The translations under genes were made by a program, and so were the position numbers. Source: Pyrodictiaceae archaeon (GTDB taxonomy: Archaea; Thermoproteota; Thermoprotei_A; Sulfolobales; Pyrodictiaceae). From it: a stretch of 61,755 nucleotides of DNA. Shown here piece after piece: positions 43,317-51,615 of the stretch. The notes beneath the pieces were generated by a model. The model searched no databases. It worked only from the letters and a program-made list of their open reading frames with translations, and was not told where the DNA came from. Numbering within the stretch: the stretch's first letter is position 1; every line of letters starts with the position of its first letter. Location of the stretch: contig JAMOSW010000129.1 in the NCBI GenBank assembly GCA_027062725.1, positions 8,001 through 69,755 on the forward strand. The letters run 5' to 3'.

Positions 43317-43703
43317 TTACTCCTCGCGTATAGCCCTCACAGTTGCTATGCTGTTGTCAGATACGCCATATTCTGGAAGCTTCTCACCGTTAACCCACAC
43401 CTCGTTAGGAGGCACACTCTCGTCAAGTTCGACGCGATAACGGAACCTATGCCTATGTGCGACAACAACCTCTATGTACTCGGCCTCGCCTATCTCCTTG
43501 AGGAGCTCCGGGTTAAGCTTGGCTATGCCCTCTTTTAGCTCGTTGCGGAAGCGGAGCCTCACCCTACGCTCGCGCTGCTTCTTCTGCTTACCCAGGATCT
43601 GAGACGCTGGAGGTATCATCGACAGTGCAGTCCGGATATCTATCTTCTTCTTAGGGGCCTCCTCGGCCTCCACCTCCTTAGTCTTATCCTTTTCTTCTGC
43701 CAT
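43317..43703 (-). CDS. Unknown basic protein upstream of the radical SAM gene
   Basis: 128 residues from ATG 43703. The N-terminus is an acidic/basic low-complexity stretch (AEEKDKTKEVEAEEAPKKK), then a LGKQKKQRERRVRLRFRNELKEGIAKL basic helix, then beta-rich sequence (AEYIEVVVAHRHRFRYRVELDESVPPNEVWVNG...GVSDNSIATVRAI) that resembles a double-psi or similar barrel. No family assigned; nucleic acid or ribosome association is possible from the composition. Confidence 0.65.
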   Translation of the reverse strand: MAEEKDKTKEVEAEEAPKKKIDIRTALSMIPPASQILGKQKKQRERRVRLRFRNELKEGIAKLNPELLKEIGEAEYIEVVVAHRHRFRYRVELDESVPPNEVWVNGEKLPEYGVSDNSIATVRAIREE

Positions 43704-43816
43704 AGTCTGCCCCTCCATGTGTGGCTGCTCTCCAGGTAGGTTACGCTACACCACTTAGGGCCATAAATGCTATCCATCTGTTCCTGCAGCGCTAGACATA
43801 GGCGCTGTGAATTACG

Positions 43817-45577
43817 TCATGGTGCCAGCTTCTCTAGGCTAGTATTCTCGTATATGAAGCGCCGGACAGCATCTACGAGGTCACTAAGGTTTATCCTCAC
43901 CTGCTTCCATGTATCACGATCCCTCAGTGTCACTGTTCCGTCCTCTAGCGTCTGGTAGTCCACTGTGATAGCAACGGGCACACCTATCTCGTCTACGCGG
44001 GCATAGCGCCTACCTATGCTCCCGTCGTCGTCGTACACAGCGTAGAAGCCTGCGTCAAGCAGACGCCACCAGGCCTCCCTAGCTATCTTCACGAGCCTCT
44101 CGTCCCGTACAAGGGGGAACACGGCAGCCTTAACCGGGGCTATCCTACGCGGCAGCTTAAGCACAACCCTACCATCTCTCTCTGTGTACGCATGGTCTAG
44201 TGTGACGAAGAGCAGCCGCTCAACGCCAAAGGAGGGCTCCGCAACATGTGGTATGAACTTCTTGCCAGTTATCTTCTCCTTCTTAGTGACTATCTTGACT
44301 TTGTCAGCGGGTATCCTTGCTCCAAGGACTTCTATGTAACCTTTCTCGGCTAACCGCTTTTCGACGCTCTCAGCGTCGAGCTCACGCAGAGCATTCATTA
44401 TATCTTTAGCTTTCTTTCTGAATGTCTGGCCAAGCCATCGCGGGTCTACTAGAACGATCTTCTTCTCAACGATCTTCGGCTCCTTGAGGGGCTTGAATAC
44501 TCTGAGGTCCTGGCCACTGTACTTCATGTGCCTTGATAGGTCATAGTCGGTGCGGTACGCGTGGCCGGAGACCTCAAGCCAGCCCAGGCGGCTGACACGG
44601 ACGAGCTGATCGAAGGTCTGAGCCGCGTAGTGGGCTCTCTCCTCGGGCAACTTCTCGTCAAAATACATGTCACTATAGGATACGCCTAGATCTAGAACAA
44701 AGTCCCTGGCGATTGCCATCCAGTAGCCTAGCCAAGGCGTTGTTATGACACCCTCTTCTATAGCCTCGCGGACACCGTACTCCTCGGGCTTGTCCTTACC
44801 TCTCATCTTGGCATCGGCTGTGAGGATACGTAGCTTTGTGTCGCCTAGTCGACCAAGCAGCTCGTCGAGTACGCCGCCTTGCCAGGGATCCTCGGGGTCA
44901 AAGAAGAACTCGAGCTCAGCAATCGTAAACTCGCGCAGCCGCATTATGCCCTGTCTCGGCGAAATCTCGTTTCGTGCAACACGTCCGACCTGGGCTATGC
45001 CCAGAGGGAGCCTCTGCCTAGATACCTCGTATACCCTCTTGAATGCCACGAACATCCCTTGAGCGGTCTCGGGACGTAAGTATCCGACGTTCTGTGTGTA
45101 GGGGCCAATGGTAGTCTTGAAGAGTAAGTTGAACCTGCGTACCTCGCTCAGCGGGCCACCGCAAACCGGGCAGCGCAGGTCATGCTCGCGGATAATCTTC
45201 GTCATTTCCTCGGGGGTCAAGCCTTCTGCCTTTATGCCAAGCTTCTCCTCGATAAGGTGGTCTGCTCTGAACTTTCGGCCGCACTTAAGGCATTCAACGA
45301 TTGGGTCAGTAAAGTGCTCAATGTGGCCGCTGGCCTCATAGACTCTTGACGGGCCTATTATGGGTGTCTCTATCTCGACAACGACATGCTGCTGTCTTTT
45401 GATAAAGTGCTCCCGCCAGAGAGACACGATGTTCTCTTTAAGCCTCACACCGAGCGGGCCGAGATCGTAGAAGCCGGCGACGCCGCCGTAGATCTCGTAG
45501 CTTGGCCAGAAGAAGCCTCTCCTCTTAGCCAGCTCCATTACCTTCTCGTACTTGTCTACATCGCCAGCTACGCTCAA
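43817..45577 (-). CDS. glyS: Glycyl-tRNA synthetase (alpha2 archaeal/eukaryotic type)
   Basis: Class II synthetase motifs are present: RRGFFWPSYEIYGGVAGFYDLGPLGVRLKENI at the N-terminus, YLRPETAQGMFVAFKRV, FRRE-like ARNEISPRQGIMRLREFTIAELEFF (motif 2), and HVAEPSFGVERLLFVTLDHAY (motif 3), followed by an anticodon-binding domain (VAVFPLVRDERLVKIAREAW). TTG 45577 preceded by AGAGGGG gives a natural N-terminus (SVAGDVDKYEKVMELAKRRG); the frame opens further upstream but lacks family sequence. About 586 residues. Confidence 0.96.
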   Translation of the reverse strand: MSVAGDVDKYEKVMELAKRRGFFWPSYEIYGGVAGFYDLGPLGVRLKENIVSLWREHFIKRQQHVVVEIETPIIGPSRVYEASGHIEHFTDPIVECLKCGRKFRADHLIEEKLGIKAEGLTPEEMTKIIREHDLRCPVCGGPLSEVRRFNLLFKTTIGPYTQNVGYLRPETAQGMFVAFKRVYEVSRQRLPLGIAQVGRVARNEISPRQGIMRLREFTIAELEFFFDPEDPWQGGVLDELLGRLGDTKLRILTADAKMRGKDKPEEYGVREAIEEGVITTPWLGYWMAIARDFVLDLGVSYSDMYFDEKLPEERAHYAAQTFDQLVRVSRLGWLEVSGHAYRTDYDLSRHMKYSGQDLRVFKPLKEPKIVEKKIVLVDPRWLGQTFRKKAKDIMNALRELDAESVEKRLAEKGYIEVLGARIPADKVKIVTKKEKITGKKFIPHVAEPSFGVERLLFVTLDHAYTERDGRVVLKLPRRIAPVKAAVFPLVRDERLVKIAREAWWRLLDAGFYAVYDDDGSIGRRYARVDEIGVPVAITVDYQTLEDGTVTLRDRDTWKQVRINLSDLVDAVRRFIYENTSLEKLAP

Positions 45578-45736
45578 AGCCCCTCTACACCCCACATGGT
45601 GTAAGACAGAGAGGCCGCCAGAGCTGTGAGGCTCCAGCGGAGAGGCTGGCCGGGCTGGGGCCTCAGCAGCCACTAGATATAGGTGCTATTCTGGTGGCAC
45701 GAGGCCCCAGGGCCTCTCTCTAGGAGGCGGTGAGTC

Positions 45737-46675
45737 TTGCCGGGGATCCTTGGCCTCTACCTGTCGCCCGCTAGTCTTTACTTTGGCGGCGTACAAGCCG
45801 AACCATCGGAGGCAGAGGTAGTTGTAGCAGGCTTGCCGTACGACTCGACTTCGAGCTACCGGCCGGGGACGCGTTTTGCGCCAGCAGCTATCAGACAGGC
45901 CGCTGCTAACATAGAGTTCTACTCGCCCCGCAAAGGGATTGACATAGAGCATGTGAAAATACATGATTTTGGTGATGTTGTGGTTGTAACAGATGCGCGC
46001 AAACAGCTTGACATAATAGCGCGTGTCGTAGGCGAACTCCTAGGGCACTATAGGGGCGCCACACCAGTCTTCATCGGCGGCGAGCACACAGTAACTTACG
46101 GCATCGTCCGCGGGCTTGCCGGAGTGGCTCCATCGTGTCTGCTTGTGCTTGACGCCCATCTGGATATGAGGAGTGAATACATGGGTGACCCTTACAGCCA
46201 TGCATGTGTAGTTCGGCGTATAGCCGAAGACGGCTTAGCTGAGAGGATAGTAGTGGTGGGCACAAGGGCCTATGTCAAGGAAGAAGCAGTGTTTGCGCAT
46301 GAAAGGGGCATCCCACATATAGACTCGCTGCGCATCATACGTGGCGGCGTCGGTGTCGCCATAGATGAGGTAAAAAGGATGTTGAAGGAGTGCAGCGGTA
46401 GACTTCACATAAGCATAGATATGGATGTATATGACCCGGCCTATGCTCCCGGCGTTGGAAACCCAGAGCCGGAGGGGTTGACGCCAACGCATGTCTTCGA
46501 CATACTACATGTGGTTGTTGGCGAGGCGCTGAATCGGGGTTTGGCGCTTAGCCTGGATGTGGTGGAAGCTAACCCTCTCGTTGATTCTGCAGGCATTACA
46601 AGCGTCCTCGCGGCTAAAACAATAGTTGAGTTCATAGCAGCCCTCGTGTCTAGGACTAAGAACATGCGTGGATAA
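45737..46675 (+). CDS. speB: Agmatinase/arginase-family ureohydrolase
   Basis: The enzyme family hydrolyses guanidino groups with a dinuclear Mn site. Ligands are visible as GGEH, LDAHLDMR, a His-rich YSHACVVRRIAE and SIDMDVYDPAYAPG. The N-terminus VVVAGLPYDSTSSYRPGTRFAPAAIRQA is the usual substrate-side strand. Agmatinase, giving putrescine for polyamine and hypusine synthesis, is the likely role, consistent with SpeE and deoxyhypusine synthase elsewhere in the window. TTG 45737 after GGAGGCGGTGAG is the start. Confidence 0.9.
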   Translation: MPGILGLYLSPASLYFGGVQAEPSEAEVVVAGLPYDSTSSYRPGTRFAPAAIRQAAANIEFYSPRKGIDIEHVKIHDFGDVVVVTDARKQLDIIARVVGELLGHYRGATPVFIGGEHTVTYGIVRGLAGVAPSCLLVLDAHLDMRSEYMGDPYSHACVVRRIAEDGLAERIVVVGTRAYVKEEAVFAHERGIPHIDSLRIIRGGVGVAIDEVKRMLKECSGRLHISIDMDVYDPAYAPGVGNPEPEGLTPTHVFDILHVVVGEALNRGLALSLDVVEANPLVDSAGITSVLAAKTIVEFIAALVSRTKNMRG

Positions 46676-46691
46676 TGTTCAGCAAGGTGCT

Positions 46692-46895
46692 TTAAATTGC
46701 TTTAACGAGTTTCCGACCTGGAGGACGGACTTTGTAGACCACACGGTAGCCGCAGTAGGGACACTTTATGCTAGGCATGTACTCTAGGTCAAGAGCTGTG
46801 AACTCCATGCCGCAGCGGCCGCACTTGTAGCGTATGAGGGCCTTATCCTCTATGGTGCCGAATTCGCTGCCCTCACGTGGCTCATACAGCTCCAT
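46692..46895 (-). CDS. rpoP: RNA polymerase subunit P (Rpo12)
   Basis: A 67-residue zinc-ribbon subunit that joins Rpo3/Rpo11 in the polymerase assembly platform. It has CGRCG near the middle and CPYCG later, followed by the conserved RVVYKVRPPGRKLVKAI tail. ATG 46895 has GGGGG about 7 nt upstream. It is transcribed away from aIF1 across a shared promoter region. Confidence 0.95.
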   Translation of the reverse strand: MELYEPREGSEFGTIEDKALIRYKCGRCGMEFTALDLEYMPSIKCPYCGYRVVYKVRPPGRKLVKAI

Positions 46896-46970
46896 GCGTT
46901 GTCCCCCTCCGCTGTAGCCGTGCTGTTAGCCGCTGACGGGGCAGATAAGGCGTACTCTCTCCGCGAAACC

Positions 46971-46978
46971 CTTATAAG
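46971..46978. promoter_or_regulatory. Palindromic TATA box between rpoP and aIF1
   Basis: CTTATAAG is a perfect palindrome lying 76 nt from the rpoP start codon and 77 nt from the aIF1 start codon, so it could serve both divergent genes. An upstream GAAACC on the plus side fits a BRE, making the aIF1 direction the stronger candidate; the other side lacks a clear BRE. Confidence 0.55.
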
Positions 46979-47054
46979 AAAAACGTGTGGCGTGTCCTCT
47001 CGGACGTAGAGCCTGGACACAGCCGGAGAAAATGGAGAAAGGGATGTGTACTCC

Positions 47055-47363
47055 ATGACGGAGCTATCCTCCCTCTGCGGCGGTCTTCCGCCAGAGCTTT
47101 GTGAGCAGCTTGCACGCGAACAGCAAGTCATCAAGATAAAGCTCGAGAAACGACGTTATGGAAGGGAAGTAACCATAATTGAAGGGCTCGACGAGTCAGA
47201 GGTTGACTTGAAGAAGCTTGCGTCCCAGCTCAAGTCGAGACTGGCCACAGGTGGCACCTACAAGAAGGGTAGGATAGAACTCCAGGGTGACCACAGACAC
47301 CGTGTAAAGGAGATTCTCATAGAGATGGGGTTCCCTGAGGAGAACATAATAATAGTTGAGTAG
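47055..47363 (+). CDS. Translation initiation factor aIF1 (SUI1)
   Basis: aIF1 guards start-codon selection on the small ribosomal subunit. The family body is evident: [49 protein letters not shown] and a [15 protein letters not shown] helix. From ATG 47055 it has 102 residues, normal size. An upstream GTG 47046 gives three extra residues. Confidence 0.95.
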   Translation: MTELSSLCGGLPPELCEQLAREQQVIKIKLEKRRYGREVTIIEGLDESEVDLKKLASQLKSRLATGGTYKKGRIELQGDHRHRVKEILIEMGFPEENIIIVE

Positions 47364-47403
47364 CGCCGTTATTTTAGCCGTCTTGTTTCTGTATCCTCTA
47401 TTC

Positions 47404-47994
47404 CTATGGCGGCTTTATAGTCTTGGATAGGAGCCATACGATGTCTGCGACTATTTCTGCTAGGCCGAGTATCTCGAAGTGTGTCGGCTCTACGCGGCCC
47501 GCGAGCAGCGCTACGTAGGCGGCCGCTTCAAGGAACTGATCAGCAACTTTGAACGGAATTGGCTTCAAGGCTATTGTCATTCTCCGCAGCACTAGGTAGC
47601 GTCTATAGAGCTGGTAGAGCTCCTGGGGCGGTGGTATAACGGCTGGCTGCTCGGTAGGCGCTAGATAGACAAGGTGGAGGCTTAGCCAGAGAGCTTTCAG
47701 CGCCTTTGCCGCCTCTACGTATGTGCCGGGTAGTAGGATGTTGTTCTCTTCCTCTGCGGGCCATTCTGCGCCGAGGCTAGCTATGTACGCATAGAGGTTC
47801 TTCCGTAGATAGTCTATCGTTGTTTTGTAGTCTTTGTCTAGCTCTTCCCCGGCCAGCTTGTCCATTTCCCATGCTGTTAGTGCCCAGGCATTGTTGCGTG
47901 CATAGAGTGGCGCTAGGTAGTAGTGCGTCGCACGCAGTAGCTTGGCTATTTTGGCCGTAAGTTGTTTTATTGATAGTTCTTTTGTATTCTTCAA
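47404..47994 (-). CDS. Unknown helical protein
   Basis: 196 residues, nearly all helical, rich in Leu, Ala, Tyr and Lys (ATHYYLAPLYARNNAWAL, TTIDYLRKNLYAYIASLG, LYQLYRRYLVLRRM), with a C-terminal hydrophobic helix (ILGLAEIVADIVWLL). It starts at TTG 47994. No family recognised. It is divergent from tfb, so both may share control. Confidence 0.6.
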   Translation of the reverse strand: MKNTKELSIKQLTAKIAKLLRATHYYLAPLYARNNAWALTAWEMDKLAGEELDKDYKTTIDYLRKNLYAYIASLGAEWPAEEENNILLPGTYVEAAKALKALWLSLHLVYLAPTEQPAVIPPPQELYQLYRRYLVLRRMTIALKPIPFKVADQFLEAAAYVALLAGRVEPTHFEILGLAEIVADIVWLLSKTIKPP

Positions 47995-48057
47995 GGCTTG
48001 TTGACCCTTTTTGTCGTTATGGGGTTGCTGGCTCTAGCACAGGATGATGGGACAAGG

Positions 48058-48065
48058 TTTATAAA
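48058..48065 (+). promoter_or_regulatory. TATA box of the tfb gene
   Basis: TTTATAAA, preceded by ACAAGG as a possible BRE, lies about 107 nt before the preferred TTG start of tfb. It predicts a transcription start near 48090 and a leader of about 80 nt containing a GC-rich CGGGGC/GCCCCG stem near 48106-48119. Confidence 0.65.
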
Positions 48066-48171
48066 GGGTTCTGTTGGAGTTGTAGTGCTGGGGCTTTAAG
48101 GGTTTCGGGGCTGGCCCCGAGGCTGTGCCCGCCCCTCCCCAGGTAGTTTCGGTCCCGTGGGTGGCCCGGCT

Positions 48172-49104
48172 TTGGAGGACACATACCCCGGCCCGGGGGC
48201 CGCGGAAGAGAAGAGCCGCTGCCCCCCCGAATACATAGTCTACGATGAGGAACGGGGAGAATACGTCTGCACACTCACAGGCGAGGTAGTCGAAGACACG
48301 GTCATCGACACAGGACCCGAGTGGCGCGCCTACACGCCCGAAGAGAAGACGCGCCGCAGCCGCGTCGGCAGCCCACTGACCCACACGCTCCCCGACTATG
48401 GCATACTCACAACTATCTCAAGCTATCGCGACGCTAGCGGAAGAAAGCTTGACGCAAGGCTCCGTATCGAGGCTAGCCGCCTACGCAGGCTCCAGGCCAA
48501 GCTCCGCGCGACAACCAGCGTTGAGAAAAACATAGAGCAGGCTGCCCGCGAGATAACGCGTCTAGTCGAGGCACTCAACCTGCCCAGGAGCGTAATAGAC
48601 ACTGCTATGATGATCTATCGGCAAGCGGCGGAGAAGGGCCTCGTGCGCGGAAGAAGCCTCGAATCAATGGTTGCGGCCTCGGTCTACGCGGCCTGCCGTA
48701 TGAGGAGCATACCTGTCAGCATAGACCAGATAGCCGAGATGGTTAAGGGCGGCAGGAAGGAGGTTGCACGCTGCTACCGCCTCATAGTTAGGGAGCTGCA
48801 GCTCCGCATGCCAATAGTTGATCCCATAAGGTACGTATCCCGCATAGTGTCGGCGCTCAAGCTGAGCCCGGCAGTGGAGCGCAGGGCGGCAGAGATTTTG
48901 ATGAAAGCTAGACGTATGGGCCTCACGGCCGGCAAAGATCCCGCTGGGCTAGCGGCGGCAGCAATATACATTGCGGCTCTGGAACTGGGCGACCGTAGGA
49001 CGCAGAAGGAGATAGCATCGGCTGCGGGTGTCACAGAAGTAACTGTGAGAAACCGCTACAAGGAGCTGGTCCAGAAGCTTAACATACCGCTTCCGGTCCA
49101 GTAG
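48172..49104 (+). CDS. tfb: Transcription factor B with degenerate zinc ribbon
   Basis: TFB joins TBP at the TATA box and recruits RNA polymerase. The two cyclin-like repeats are complete: one around ARQITRLVEALNLPRSVIDTA...AASVYAACRM, the other around VSRIVSALKLSPAVERRAAEILMKA...AAAIYIAALELG, ending with an HTH (TQKEIASAAGVTEVTVRNRYKELV). In the N-terminal ribbon only Cys17 and Cys33 remain; positions 20 and 36, normally Cys, are Glu and Thr. TTG 48172 has GGGTGG 7 nt upstream; GTG 48157 is an alternative. Confidence 0.95.
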   Translation: MEDTYPGPGAAEEKSRCPPEYIVYDEERGEYVCTLTGEVVEDTVIDTGPEWRAYTPEEKTRRSRVGSPLTHTLPDYGILTTISSYRDASGRKLDARLRIEASRLRRLQAKLRATTSVEKNIEQAAREITRLVEALNLPRSVIDTAMMIYRQAAEKGLVRGRSLESMVAASVYAACRMRSIPVSIDQIAEMVKGGRKEVARCYRLIVRELQLRMPIVDPIRYVSRIVSALKLSPAVERRAAEILMKARRMGLTAGKDPAGLAAAAIYIAALELGDRRTQKEIASAAGVTEVTVRNRYKELVQKLNIPLPVQ

Positions 49105-49322
49105 GCTCTGAAGCTGCAAGCATGGAGCAAGGACGTGATGGCCCCCTCCAGTCTTGCTTTTAATTCACTTCTAGTCGCATAGCACTACAAGACATACATC
49201 ATGGTGTTTCATGACGTCCTTTAGGTGTATAGTGCTGTTCGTCCCCGCAGGGTCTTAGGTATAAGGATTTTGAGGAGCCAGGGAAGGGGCCGCCTCAGGC
49301 GGCACTGGGCGGGGTACGCGCC

Positions 49323-51023
49323 GTGAGCGGTAGCCGCGATATACGTCAGGAAAGGTTTCTCCGAGAGGCTGTGGTCGAGTACCATGGGAGACTGATGCAC
49401 TGGGCTGACGCGTTGGTAGAGTTTCTGGCCGAAAGGTTCCGCGAACAAGGAGTAAGCCACGTGGTCGTGAATGGCGGTCTTTCTGTCTCTGGGCTCCAGC
49501 ATGTTGGGCGGCTGCGTGGCGAGATAATAATCGGCGATGTTGTCGCTAGGCTTCTCTCCGAGAAGGGCTTCACGGTAGAGCAGAAGCTCACACTCTATAC
49601 ACAGGACGCCTGGAAGGGTAAGGCGAGCCAGAGGAAGCAGTTCTCTGACCCCGAGGAGGCTAAGCGCTACACTGGGTGGCCTCTCATCCGTGTCCCTGAC
49701 CCGCTTGGCGAGTTACCGAGCTGGGTTGATAGATATTGGAAAGACTTCGGACCCTTTATCAACGAGTTTACTTGGGGCCGTGTGGAGGTTGTCACTACAA
49801 CCGACATGTACAGGGGGAAGCTGAAAGAGTTTGTAAAACTCTCTATCGAGAAGCGCGAGGAGATACGCAGAATCATAAACAAGTATAGGGGGCGGAAGCC
49901 GTACCCGGAGGGTTGGATACCCTTTGAGCCCCGCTGCAGTAGGTGTGGACGCATAGATAGGACAGTCGCGCTAGAGGCCGATCTACCAGCCGAGAAGGTA
50001 CGCTACCGGTGCCGTAGCTGCGGCAACGAAGACTGGGCACCCCTCTGGGATGGTAAGCTGAATTGGCGTATTGAGTGGGTAGGCGTCTGGTGGGCTCTTG
50101 GCGTCAAGTTCGAGCCATATGGCAAGGATCACGCCACGCCTGGCGGAAGCAGGGACAGCGCAAACGAGCTAGCCGAGAAGGTCTACGGGCTCCGACCGCC
50201 GGAGGGGTTGCCCTACGAGTGGGTCGCTATGCGTACTCCCGACGGGCGCGAGCAGGATATGAGTAGCAGCGACTTCGTGGGCTTCACGCCTCGCGAGTGG
50301 CTCGAGGTAGCAGAGCCCGAGCTCTTCCGGTTCCTTGTTCTCCGTACTCCGCCTATGCGTAAGCTCGTCGTGGGTCTTCACGAGGTGCCACTGTACTATG
50401 ACTGGTACTATCGTGCAGAGAGGGTCTACTATGGACGAGAGAGCACGGGGAAGAAGAGTGAGGACCTCCTCCTAGCCCGCAGCTATGAGCTCAGCTATAC
50501 AGAGCAGGTGCCGCCTAGGGAGATGCCCGCCCAGCCGCCCTACACGCATCTCGCTATCCTCGCCCAGGTGGTGCCGAGAGAGCTCTGGGAGAGCGAGGCT
50601 GTAAAAAGGCTGGTTGCGAGTGGGCACCTGCCTGAGAATCCTGATGAGGCGAGCCTCCAGAGGGTAAAGAGGCTGCTTCCACGTGCCTATCGCTGGGCCC
50701 AGCTCTATGCCCCGGAGCAGCTCCGTATCCGGCTCCTTGAGAGCCTGCCTGGCGAGATAGTGGAGCGGGTCCCGGATGAGTACCGCGAACTCCTCGCTCG
50801 GCTCGGCGATGTGTTGGCGGGGCTTGAGCAGTGGAGCGAGGAGGCGATAAAGAAGGCTATGATTGAGTTTACGAGGGGCTGGGAGGGCTCTAGGAGGCGG
50901 CGGTTCTATCACTACCTCTACCTGGTGTTCCTTGGGAGAGAGAGCGGGCCGAGGGCGGCGCCGTTGTTCTCGCTGCTGCCTCGGAGCTATGTGGTGGAGC
51001 GTCTTCGCGGCCTCCGCCGCTGA
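49323..51023 (+). CDS. lysK: Class I lysyl-tRNA synthetase
   Basis: The archaeal class I LysRS, unlike the class II enzyme of bacteria and eukaryotes. The HIGH-type motif is SGLQHVGRLRG (His60-Val-Gly). A zinc ribbon sits at CSRCGR...CRSCGN. TPGGSRDSANELAEKVYG and PREWLEVAEPELFRFLVLRTPP are typical. The KMSKS loop reads QDMSSSDF, lacking the lysines usually seen (KMSGSKG in many archaeal relatives). At 566 residues it is of normal size. GTG 49323 follows GGCGGGGTA. Confidence 0.93.
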   Translation: MSGSRDIRQERFLREAVVEYHGRLMHWADALVEFLAERFREQGVSHVVVNGGLSVSGLQHVGRLRGEIIIGDVVARLLSEKGFTVEQKLTLYTQDAWKGKASQRKQFSDPEEAKRYTGWPLIRVPDPLGELPSWVDRYWKDFGPFINEFTWGRVEVVTTTDMYRGKLKEFVKLSIEKREEIRRIINKYRGRKPYPEGWIPFEPRCSRCGRIDRTVALEADLPAEKVRYRCRSCGNEDWAPLWDGKLNWRIEWVGVWWALGVKFEPYGKDHATPGGSRDSANELAEKVYGLRPPEGLPYEWVAMRTPDGREQDMSSSDFVGFTPREWLEVAEPELFRFLVLRTPPMRKLVVGLHEVPLYYDWYYRAERVYYGRESTGKKSEDLLLARSYELSYTEQVPPREMPAQPPYTHLAILAQVVPRELWESEAVKRLVASGHLPENPDEASLQRVKRLLPRAYRWAQLYAPEQLRIRLLESLPGEIVERVPDEYRELLARLGDVLAGLEQWSEEAIKKAMIEFTRGWEGSRRRRFYHYLYLVFLGRESGPRAAPLFSLLPRSYVVERLRGLRR

Positions 51024-51065
51024 GCCGGCTACAACGGTGATACGTTCTAAACGCGTGATAAAGAC

Positions 51066-51070
51066 TTTTT
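51066..51070 (+). terminator. T-run after LysRS
   Basis: Five T residues 42 nt past the LysRS stop codon, a likely archaeal termination site before the HTH gene. Confidence 0.4.
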
Positions 51071-51133
51071 AGAGGCTACCTTATCTGAAACAAGGCATAG
51101 GCACAGCCCCCGAGACGAGGGGTGTAACATGTC

Positions 51134-51553
51134 TTGACCGATCCCCTCCTACAGGAGCTAGACCTTCTGCCCAGAAACAGCCGCCACGAGATAGACGAGA
51201 AGAGCGGCGACAGCCACTACGTTAATGTGACACGCATGAAGTGCCTCCTCAAGTGCGTCCTATCCCTCAACGAGGAAGAGGCCCAGGTGCTCTCCTACCT
51301 AATAGTCCATGGCCATGGTGCGATAGCCAAGGAGATAGCGGCGGCCCTGGGCCGCAACCCCGAGGTGGTGCGTCGCGCACTTCGCGGCCTCTATGCACGT
51401 AACCTGGTCGTCCGCCGGCCCTACCCGTTGCGCAAAGGCGGCAGGGCGTACATCTACGAAGTGCCCCGCAGCCTCGTCGAGACCCTCATGGGGATATGTA
51501 GCAAGGTCGATGAGCTGATAAAGTCAGTGCCCCTAAGAAGCAGCAGGCCCTAG
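51134..51553 (+). CDS. Winged-helix transcriptional regulator
   Basis: 139 residues. A TrmB-like winged helix is seen at about residues 44-110: LNEEEAQVLSYLIVHGHGAIAKEIAAALGRNPEVVRRALRGLYARNLVVRRP with a beta wing GGRAYIYEVP. The N-terminal 35 residues are acidic and may not all be translated; TTG 51134 follows GGGGTG, while ATG 51236 would give a shorter protein. Two cysteines in MKCLLKC are notable. Target unknown. Confidence 0.75.
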   Translation: MTDPLLQELDLLPRNSRHEIDEKSGDSHYVNVTRMKCLLKCVLSLNEEEAQVLSYLIVHGHGAIAKEIAAALGRNPEVVRRALRGLYARNLVVRRPYPLRKGGRAYIYEVPRSLVETLMGICSKVDELIKSVPLRSSRP

Positions 51554-51615
51554 ACACCTAGGCCCTCTTATGCCTAGGAGAGTGATGTGGAGAAAAAGCC
51601 TTACTGAGGCCTAGC

